Source of the DNA: Tanypteryx hageni
Lineage: Eukaryota > Arthropoda > Insecta > Odonata > Petaluridae
Direction: 5' to 3'
NCBI GenBank assembly: GCA_028673005.1
Contig: CM054114.1
Span: 125,083,307-125,147,306 of the forward strand
DNA length: 64,000 bases
The translations under genes were made by a program, and so were the position numbers. Below the pieces are notes generated by a model. The model was not told the origin of the DNA, ran no database searches, and was given only the letters and a program-made list of their open reading frames with translations. Below are positions 57,086 through 64,000 of the stretch, piece after piece. Within the stretch, counting starts at the first letter, position 1. Each line of letters starts with the position of its first letter.

Positions 57086-57457
57086 AACCCCCCCTGCAAC
57101 TCCTTCTCCAGTCCCACAACCAACATCACCTACCCCATAACTTCCACCACCAACTGCACCACCCGCAATATCATTTACCTCCTGAGATGCACCCAATGTT
57201 CCGCCTTTTATGTTGGCCTCACCAGCAATCCCCTCAACATCCGCATGAATGGCCACCGCAACAGCGTCATTCTCAAACGACCGCTGCCGGTGGCCGTTCA
57301 TGCGAACAAACATAATTTAAAGTTCAACAACTGCTTCACAGTGAGAGTCATTCGCGCTCTCCCCGACAATGCTTCGGCTCCCCAACTCCGTCAGTGGGAG
57401 CTTTCGCATATCCATCTCCTAAACTCCTTCACTCCCCCAGGCCTCAACCTTCGATAG
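57083..57457 (+). pseudogene. PLE GIY-YIG endonuclease C-terminal fragment
   Basis: The frame is open to TAG at 57455-57457. It reads RNIIYLLRCTQCSAFYVGLT then NIRMNGHRNS, the GIY-YIG core of PLE endonucleases: IY.L.C..C...YVG.T plus R...H. CFTVRVIRALPDNASAPQLR, QWELSHIHLL and GLNLR follow to the stop. In intact PLEs this domain follows the RT and nicks the target. Here the RT and the Cys-rich linker are lost at the TA tract. The surviving stretch has no internal stop, so it is fairly young. Confidence 0.9.
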
Positions 57458-57599
57458 CTTTTCACACCCTTTCTGTCTTCTTCCAACACCCTACCCATCC
57501 CCAACCCCCTCCGTTTCCTCCAATCCTCGACCTTTCCGCACTACCCTTCCACCCCCATGCCTCCACCCAGTGTCACCGCCATCAGTTCTCTCTCTGTAG

Positions 57600-57622
57600 C
57601 TGAAGAAGGAGTAGTTCCGAAA
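57600..57622 (+). other. CTGAAGA-hairpin-GAAA motif in PLE 3' UTR
   Basis: CTGAAGA, A, GGA-GTAGT-TCC, GAAA. Both conserved strings of a hammerhead core are present around a short hairpin. A third stem could not be drawn with confidence. Confidence 0.45.
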
Positions 57623-57760
57623 GCTTTACGTTTGTGATGTTTCTGTGTTTTTGTGTTATTTTACGTGTGTCGCTTCGACATCCCCGGGGCCTCGCCGACC
57701 TGAAGTCGTCTGATTGGTGAGTGATCACTGGGTTTCCTCATCCCAACACCTTGTTGACAT

Positions 57761-57762
<2 letters not shown>

Positions 57763-57814
<52 letters not shown>
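57763..57814. repeat. (TA)n microsatellite between convergent PLE ends
   Basis: About 52 bp of TA, shared junction of the plus PLE and the minus 3' unit. Confidence 0.97.
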
Positions 57815-57819
<5 letters not shown>

Positions 57820-58075
57820 TATGGAAAAGAAACAACAAGGTGTTGAAGGAAGCCCAGCGGACACTTACCAAGTTGAGGGCCAAGTTGGCAGGCTGCTGGG
57901 GGCGTCAAAGAGACACACGTAAATAAACACGCGCACAAAAAAACACAACGAAAGTTTATCGGGCATATGCCCTTCTTCAGCGATGGAGATAGAGTAACTC
58001 AAGTTCCATGGTGGATGGGAAATATAAGAGGAAAAGACGACAGGAGAGAAACGTAAAGATACAGACAAATAAGGA

Positions 58076-58077
<2 letters not shown>
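57815..58077 (-). mobile_element. Extra PLE 3'-terminal unit (minus strand)
   Basis: On minus it runs from about 58077 to 57815: GGAACTTGAGTTACTC, the motif GCTGAAGAAGGGCATATGCC then CGATAAAC, and CAACACCTTGTTGTTTCTTT followed by (TA)n. It repeats the 3' end of the neighbouring minus-strand PLE (58160-58500) in the same orientation, so the minus element is followed by a second 3' unit, like a pseudo-LTR or partial tandem copy. Confidence 0.8.
57957..57980 (-). other. CTGAAGA-hairpin-GATA motif (minus)
   Basis: CTGAAGA, A, GGGC-ATAT-GCCC, GATA. Confidence 0.4.

Positions 58078-58150
<73 letters not shown>
58078..58150. repeat. (TA)n microsatellite between tandem PLE 3' units
   Basis: About 73 bp of TA. 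Confidence 0.97.
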
Positions 58151-58153
<3 letters not shown>

Positions 58154-58301
58154 TTAAGGAAATGAAAAGGTAGTGATGAGGGAGGCAACAAGGTGTTGAA
58201 GGAAGCCCAGCGGACACTTACCAAGTCGGAGACCAAGTTGGCAGGTTGCTGGGGGCGTCGAAGAGACACGCTGAACACACGAACACAAAAAACACGCAAG
58301 C

Positions 58302-58326
58302 TTATCGGGCCTATGCCCTTCTTCAG
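58302..58326 (-). other. CTGAAGA-hairpin-GATA motif (minus)
   Basis: CTGAAGA, A, GGGC-ATAG-GCCC, GATA, the same variant as at 36696. Confidence 0.4.
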
Positions 58327-58503
58327 CAGTAGAGTAAATGAGAGTGAAACACTGAGCGGGAAATGACAGGGTGATGTGGGGAGGTTGATGATCGGAGGAG
58401 GCGGGGAATAGGAAGGGTGGATAGCCAATAAGGAGGGAGTGTGATGAGGTAGAGTGCGAATAGTTACAAAGTAACAAGGAGACATTGTAAGGGGCTAATA
58501 GGG

Positions 58504-60345
58504 TTAGCGGAGGTTGAGGCCAGGCAGAGAGAAAGAGTCAAGAAAATGTATGTGGGGTGCTGGTGGTGTAGTGGTTAGGACGCTGGCTGCTACTCGCCCG
58601 ATGCTTAAAAAAGTCATCGGGTACGAATCCTGCGCGAGTAGGATTTTTCTCAAGGTCACACGGCCCCCTGTTTGCGTAGTTTGAGGAGACCGCGCAAATT
58701 CAGCTGTTCCGTCCTTCGGAAGAAACGTTAAGCTGTTGGCCCCCCTGGTGTACTTCGTAAGATCAGGCAAATGCCGGCACCGGGTTTCCCTCCTCCCTCC
58801 CCGGTTATTCATTGCACTACCTCTGAGATACCCATTTGTGCTGTAAGAGAGGCGAATTGACTGGGCATACATACATACAAGATGTATGTGTGCAAGTTCC
58901 CAGTGTCGGAGAAGGGGGGCAGGAGTGTCATAGGGTAAAGCGCGAATAATCCTTACATTGTAGCAACTATTGAAGGGGACATTGTGGGCATTGGCGTGTA
59001 ATGCAACTGGGAGAGGGCGTCAGAGAGACGCTATTCCGGTGACCATTCATGCGGATATTTAACGGATTGCTGGTGAGGCCTACATAAAACGCGGGACAAA
59101 GGGTGCAGGTAAGGAGGTAAATGACGTTTCGGGTGGTGCAGTTGCTTCTAGAGGTGATGGGGTAGGTGATATTGGTGGAGGGACTCGAGAAAGAAGATGA
59201 GGATAGGTGGATAGGGCAAGTGAGGCAGCGAGGTTTGCCGCAGGGGTGAGACCCTATTGCAAGAGGCGTGGTAGAAGTGGGAAGTTCCTTCATCCACAAG
59301 ATATTTCCCAAATTGGGGGGCCGGCGGAAGGAGAGGAGCGGGGGATTGGCAAAAAGGTTGGTAAAGAGGGACTGGTGGGAGGAAGAGGTAAGAATTGGGT
59401 GGGCAGCATGGAGGATTGTTTTGAGGGCTTCGTGGATACCAGGAAGGAAAAGTGTAGTAAGAGTGAGTGGAGGGGTTGATACAGGGATAGTAGGTGTGTG
59501 TGGAAGGGATCCATGGTGGGTAGGCGTCATCGCCGTATGAATCTGTTCGCGGACCAAGACTGGAGGGTAGGTAGCCACGTTTGAGGAGAGCGTCCTCGAG
59601 GACAGAGTAGTATTGTAGAAGGGAAGCTCTATCAGAACAAAGCCTCCATCCACGACGAGCAAGGGCATAGGGGATAGAGGTTTTGGTATGAAGGGGATGG
59701 CAGCTATCAAAGTGGAGATATTGGAGGCTGTTAGTGGGTTTGATATGAACACAGGTGCGAATTTTGCTGTCTTGAAGGTAAAGATCGACATCCAGGAATG
59801 TAATGTGGGAGGTAGAGGATTGGTGGGTGAAAGAGAGTAAAGGATGGGAGGAGAGGCGCGAGAGAAAGGAATAGAGAGAGTCAGGTCCATGCGTCCAAAT
59901 GAGGAAGACATCGTCGATGTATTTCAGCCACAAAAGTGGTCTGAGTGGTACGTTGAGGAAGAGTCGTTCCCATTCTCCCAAGTAACAATTGGCGTATGAA
60001 GGCGCCATACGGGTGCCCATCGCAGTGCCTCTAATTTGAAGGTAGTGACGCCCATCGACGGTGAAGTTGTTCATTTTTAGCACCATAGCTGCCAAGTCTA
60101 ATAAGAAATGGGAGGAAGGTCTAGCGTCGGGTGGTCTTGAGTTCAGGAGTTTACTAAGGGCAGAGAGTCCATCATCGTGGGGGATGTTTGTGTAGAGGGA
60201 ACAGACATCGATAGTGGCCAAAATGGTATTGGGTGGGAGAGGAAAGGTGAGGTGTTTGAGGCGTTTGAGAAAGTGGTTAGTGTCTTGGATGAAGGAAGGG
60301 AATTGACGAATGAGAGGTTGTAGGTGGGAGTCAACGAAGAATAAT
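58504..60345 (-). pseudogene. PLE reverse transcriptase + GIY-YIG endonuclease
   Basis: RT palm (60221-59580): TIDVCSLYTNIPHDDGL, RGTAMGTRMAPSYANCYLGE and the catalytic LKYIDDVFLIW (Y101-IDD104 of that frame), then SSTSHITFLDVDLYLQD. A frameshift at about 59540-59590 leads to the frame 59911-58967: FRRPPNLGNILW, HPCGKPRCLTC (the Cys finger before the endonuclease), RNVIYLLTCTLCPAFYVGLT and NIRMNGHRNS (GIY-YIG). A second shift near 59010 leads to ALHANAHNVPFNSCYNVRII and HWELAHIH, where the SINE intervenes; FLDSFSLPGLNLR follows beyond it, with the stop at 58504-58506. The catalytic YIDD and GIY-YIG residues remain. PLE RTs are telomerase-like and use target-primed copying. This copy is inactivated by the shifts and the SINE. 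Confidence 0.92.
58555..58881 (+). mobile_element. tRNA-derived SINE inside the PLE endonuclease frame
   Basis: The head GGGTGCTGGTGGTGTAGTGG carries box A (TGGTGTAGTGG); box B is GGGTACGAATCCTGCG. Body and tail are as in 47344-47672, with a CATACATACATA end. ATGTATGTG occurs at 58546-58554 and 58882-58890, the target duplication. The target codes for the HIH of the PLE's WELAHIH segment, so the SINE landed in PLE coding sequence, antisense to it. Confidence 0.93.
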
Positions 60346-60755
60346 TTCTATATTTAAATCGCATTTGCAGCGTATAACAGAATTTAATAAAACGGAGAAG
60401 TTCTATACCTCAAATAGCCACAAAAAGATCGGGGAAACCAGAACGCGTCTCTCCCAAAAAGAATTCTCGAATAGGGGCGATTCACTGGTATTTTATTAGA
60501 ATATAACCTCCAATAGTAAATTACGAAAAAGAACCTTTTTGAGGAAATCGCATCAGTTGAGTTCATTATTCGGATTCCAGACACAAGACGTGCTCGAAAG
60601 TTCTTTTCTGAAAAAAAATAATAATTTTTGTATTTTCTAAGACAGTTAAAAAAAACAGTCTATTCATTTGCTATCCATATTTGCGCGAAATTCGTTGATA
60701 TGTGATATCATGGAGCTCTAACATAGTATAACCAATGGGAGTGTATACTGTACAC
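60346..60755. other. Non-coding, no recognised feature
   Basis: Spacer between the PLE truncation and a mini-hAT. Confidence 0.5.
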
Positions 60756-61039
60756 CAGGCATCAAGCTGGCGGCCCTTTTTGTACGATACTACGGCCCCG
60801 AACACCGAGTTTTGTCTTAACCAAATCGTTCAAGATTTTCTATAAATACTCTTTTATGAAAAGTAAACAAGATTTTTTTAGTTATTGAGTTACAATTGAA
60901 CGCGTTTTCTAAGTTACTGTTTAAATGGCAAAAAAGACGTCCAATATTCTTGATAAAGTGTATTTTGCCAACTGTGGCTCACACTATACAACTGCAATTC
61001 AAATGCGGCCCTGATACATCTTCGAGTTTGACATGCCTG
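60756..61039. mobile_element. Mini-hAT, 284 bp, exact 8-bp target duplication
   Basis: It starts CAGGCATCAAGCTGGCGGCC and ends GAGTTTGACATGCCTG. CTGTACAC lies immediately outside both ends (60748-60755 and 61040-61047). AT-rich interior, non-coding. Confidence 0.95.
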
Positions 61040-61793
61040 CTGTACACCCATCCCTGTCTTTGCACGGTACCCGAGTTCTTGGAAAAGACTGTGTAAATTG
61101 GGATAAGTTTTCACCTGAGAATACGCGAGGTTAGGTACGAGCGCCTTGTGTTCATGCTTCCTTTATTCTTTATTATGACCTCCGAGTCGAACTGAAAAAT
61201 TTAATAATTTTTAATGCTAGGAGAACGTTTAGAAACGGTGCTAAAGCTAAATTGATGACCGTGCAATTCGAGAGATGAGAGTATTGACAAAGCCATTGAG
61301 CAAACCATGGCAACACGTGGAGGAGAGTCAACTTCATCGGCGTTCTCTAGCGACGCAGTTCATTGCGAACACTCCGTTTCCTTGATTGCCGTTCGTAAAC
61401 CCACCCGCGCATGCACTGACGATTGAGCAACGACATTTTATTCCTTTTATCTCCTGCCACTCTTACGAGCGAATTGTTTTCACAACCGCAGCGCGCGTTT
61501 TCTTCATTAAAAAAAAATCGAAACCCGATGCGTTTCAAGACGTCCACATTTTCGAGCAGGTGATATGAACTTCTGGCCACGTCGATAATGTTTTAATTAA
61601 ATGTACTATATTTTTATGTTTCGGTGGATAATTATATTGCTACGTGAAATGCTAATGAAATTAAGGCAAAAATTATAAGACATTTTTTTGAGTCGTCCAT
61701 CACAAATTTATGACGTCACGACAAGCGATTACAGCATTGTTTCCAGCATATGAAGAGAACTAACATAAGTTATTTACTAGAAATAGAGGTCAC
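61040..61793. other. Non-coding, no recognised feature
   Basis: Slightly GC-richer at 61.3-61.6 kb, where frames on both strands overlap without recognisable content. Confidence 0.5.
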
Positions 61794-62175
61794 CAATCAT
61801 TTTACTAAGAGGGCCACATGCGTCTATATATTCTATTGTGCGGACCACATACGACCTTATAATAACTGATTTGTAAATTTCAAAGTGCTAATTTCGAGAT
61901 TTGTTTTATTGTGTTATGTGTCATGCACCAATATCAAAAGTTTAGATACCCATTGCGCGTAGGCAAGGGGGAATCAGCAGGTCGTAAAAAATATCAAATA
62001 TAAAAAATACATTGCATTAACGTATTTGAAAAATATTAGTTTGATTTCATAAATGATATCTAATGACACCATATGCTGGCAAGCATATGAATAGGCATGC
62101 CTTCAAGAAATCGATGATGTAATGCGGGCCGGAATGCCCGCGGGCCCGTTCTAGAATATAAAGCGGGCACCCCTA
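61794..62175. mobile_element. hAT-like MITE with a SINE-tail fragment inside
   Basis: The left end TAGAGGTCACCAATCA and the right end, whose inverse is TAGGGGTGCCCGC, together with the GGCC-rich subterminal parts resemble TAGGGGTNRCCAA hAT families. No matching 8-bp duplication was found. At 61944-61995 AGATACCCATTGCGCGTAGG then AATCAGCAGGTCGT is the SINE tail also seen at 29160. Confidence 0.5.
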
Positions 62176-63029
62176 CGCTTTTACAAAAAATAAGAATGGT
62201 CACGAACAAAATCAAACCAACGCGTTATTAGTTATGATCTCTAATACGTTTAGGAAAGAAAACAAGAGAGCAAATTAAATAACCTTTTCTAGTAAATGCG
62301 ATTCAAAGCACCGTAGAAGATCACGGTCAGACAGACGAAAAGTACGGCGTTGTTCGCGATCATCAGGTTGGAAACCCTTTCTGCTCTTCAGCATTCTGTT
62401 ATCTTCAAATATAAGCAGAGGAAAAAGATACATTACAAATCATTTTATAGCGCGCGTTGAAGTCGGTCTTTGTATATTCTCGAATTGCAGACTTTTTACC
62501 ACGTTCCTCTTCACCAGAGTCTATTCTTCCGTGGAATTTCTTCCTATGCAATTTTCGTTGGAACTGTCTTTTAAAAGGAAAAAAGAAGTCCAAACCAGGA
62601 CTAATGCAGGCTGGTTTCCCAAAGTTGACGTCCCGAATTGATTACTTATATTGACAGGAAATGCTTCAGTACGTGTTAGTCATTCCAAGAAATTCTTATA
62701 CCGTAAATACCATTTCTAATTCATAGTTTATCAATGTATAGAGAAAATTGGAAAACAAATTAATAGACCATTATCAGGTTTACAATACTAAACACAATGT
62801 CAAAATCTCTTTCTGATATTGTATTTTGCATGTATTTTTTAAATAAACGAATTTTTAAAATGTTACTGTTTATACGCTAATATGTATGGATCAACTGTCC
62901 ATTGCTGAAGGGTAGTCGAGAGGTAAAAGAAAAGAACTCATTTGTTCACTCGTCTATGCTCAAGCCGAATTTGGTAATAATCGTCTCCATGGAAAGAATC
63001 CGATAAAATGCGATTTAAAATGCAAAAAT
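62176..63029. other. Non-coding, no recognised feature
   Basis: AT-rich. Confidence 0.5.
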
Positions 63030-63300
63030 GCTGTTTTAGTATAAATTCAAGAAAATACGATCAATTATCAAAATTCGGTGGTAAGAATTAGAATCTATAT
63101 TCTTTTTCCCTTAGAAAAGTACAAGCCTCGCTCCGATATCACAATTTTAAGATATTTTAAAGTATTAAAGAAAACATCTCTGCACGATGGATTTGAGATT
63201 TCCTATGTAAAACAAATAGGAAAAAACGTTCCTGGAATCGAACCCGGGACTTAAATCTTCGCCATATTAAATATAGCCCGGAGGTGGGCCGTAGCAGCAC
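63030..63300 (-). mobile_element. Second SINE-like family, copy 1
   Basis: On minus: box B-like GGGTTCGATTCCAGGAACG, preceded by AAGATTTAAGTCCC and a possible tRNA-like head up to about 63300. The body follows with ATCCATCGTGCAGAG and GATATCGGAGCGAGG. It aligns with 63740-63997. Box A is poorly defined. Confidence 0.55.
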
Positions 63301-63400
63301 GAGCCTCATGCCAAGTTTCATGAAAATCGGTCTATTGGTTCAAAAGTTGTTAGTAGGGGACACACACATACAAACATGCACACACACACAGACAGAACCA
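63301..63400 (+). mobile_element. RTE-like LINE 3' tail fragment
   Basis: GCCAAGTTTCATGAAAATCG then GTCTATTGGTTCAAAAGTTG and CACACACATACAAACATGCA match the conserved 3' end shared by many arthropod RTE-type elements. Confidence 0.5.
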
Positions 63401-63739
63401 TTTCATAATGCTATGTTTCCTTTGGAAGCCAGCCTAAACAAGATGATACAAACAGAACTTATTATGCCTACTTTCCATTTAATCATTTATTTAATACTTA
63501 TATTGGCTTTGATAGCTTTAAAGTCATCGCGGATATGTAGCTCTTTGTTTTCCCAAATTTCATAATTTAGCGTTATAAAATACTACAAATACATAGGAAG
63601 GGAATATTAAATTGATTTGTGCGGCAAAAATAACGTGTGTACGTATTACAATATACCGAATCTGAGTCCAACAATAGTTGTTGCTATGGCAACACTCTCG
63701 TAATGACTGCAAAATCGCCATTATTTTCGCAAAATTCTA
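63401..63739. other. Non-coding spacer
   Basis: Nothing recognised. Confidence 0.5.
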
Positions 63740-63997
63740 AGAAATACAATCGATAAGCAAAATTCTACGATAAAAATTAGAATCTGCATTCTTTTCCTCA
63801 GAGAAAAGTACACACAAAACTCGCTCCGATATTACAATTCTAAGATATTTTAATGTGCAAGAGAAAATTACCCTGCACGATGGATTTCAGATTATCAGGT
63901 AAATCAAATGGGAAGGATAGTTCCTGGAATCGAACCCGGGACTTCAATCTTCGCAACAATAACTATTCTCGGGAGCTCGGCCCATGTAGCAAGAGAT
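63740..63997 (-). mobile_element. Second SINE-like family, copy 2
   Basis: On minus, from 63997: GCTACATGGGCCGAGCTCCC, a box A-like stretch, then GGGTTCGATTCCAGGAAC with a perfect box B core. The body is shared with 63030-63300 in the same orientation about 700 bp away. It continues to the window end region, so the exact head boundary is uncertain. Confidence 0.55.
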
Positions 63998-64000
63998 TTT

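Larger units (their letters stand above)
57083..57762 (+). mobile_element. Penelope-like element fragment (endonuclease + 3' UTR)
   Basis: A 5'-truncated PLE: the GIY-YIG coding end at 57083-57457, then a C-rich 3' UTR, the ribozyme-like motif at 57600, GGTTTCCTCATCCCAACACC, and a junction with TA repeats at 57763. The 3' UTR matches the palindrome arms at 49.6 kb almost exactly. Confidence 0.9.
58151..60345 (-). mobile_element. Penelope-like element, 5'-truncated, minus strand, split by a SINE
   Basis: From 60345 downward: RT, linker, GIY-YIG endonuclease, 3' UTR with the ribozyme-like motif, tail CCTTTTCATTTCCTTAAGTC and (TA)n at 58150. A SINE (58555-58881) interrupts the last codons. The 5' end is cut at about 60345 within the RT. 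Confidence 0.93.

Noticed and set aside
59207..59540. Plus-strand frames of 90 codons
   Set aside because: Antisense shadows of the minus-strand PLE linker and endonuclease.
63231..63245. Possible tRNA gene from the GGTTCGATTCC box
   Set aside because: No acceptor or anticodon stems could be drawn and box A is weak; better explained as a SINE-like repeat with a second copy nearby.

Overview
The window is animal nuclear DNA, most likely from an arthropod (probably an insect). It is AT-rich, has introns with GT-AG borders, carries three exons that read as the C-terminus of an XMAP215/CKAP5/mini spindles protein, and is otherwise dominated by transposable-element debris. I see no bacterial or viral gene organisation, CRISPR, rRNA or canonical tRNA gene. 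The species cannot be named from the sequence.

Layout. 0-1.7 kb: tail of a pogo/Tigger-like transposon, diverged repeats and a small MITE. 1.67-4.52 kb: a piggyBac element with TTAA borders and a broken transposase, sitting 37 nt upstream of a splice acceptor. 4.56-8.28 kb: last three coding exons of the mini spindles homologue (+), then a 3' UTR. 9-17.6 kb: repeat family B, a THAP-domain remnant, several inverted-repeat DNA elements and a LINE relic. 17.6-19.5 kb: a cluster of TATCGATA boxes followed by a plausible donor and a well-bordered exon, which suggests the start of an unidentified + strand gene. 22-26.7 kb: duplicated repeat families A and C and a piggyBac-type MITE. 29-34.4 kb: two decayed hAT transposases on opposite strands. 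34.4-37.9 kb: a LINE carrying nested hAT and PIF/Harbinger-like MITEs, joined to a Penelope-like element (PLE) 3' end and repeat D. 38.7-43 kb: a hAT relic with a nested mini-hAT, a second PLE lineage, and a third hAT with a C2H2/BED-like finger. 43.3-49.3 kb: second copies of A, C and D, tRNA-SINEs and RTE-like sequence. 49.3-49.9 kb: a 369-bp palindrome with identical arms made from PLE 3' ends. 51-54.5 kb: mini-hATs, a LINE and repeat B. 57-60.35 kb: two PLEs converging tail to tail around TA tracts, one split by a SINE. 60.7-64 kb: mini-hATs and a pair of a second SINE-like family.

How it fits together. Only the mini spindles exons are a securely identified host gene. The TEs form nested layers that can be ordered in time: LINE, then mini-hAT (8-bp duplication) and TAA-flanked MITE; hAT relic, then mini-hAT; PLE, then SINE. 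The most unusual features are the PLE 3' ends. They share a short CTGAAGA-hairpin-GAWA motif, resembling part of a hammerhead ribozyme core, whose hairpin stem changes on both sides together. They end in TA microsatellites, and one pair forms the perfect palindrome. Coordinates of diverged repeats are approximate because they come from reading by eye.
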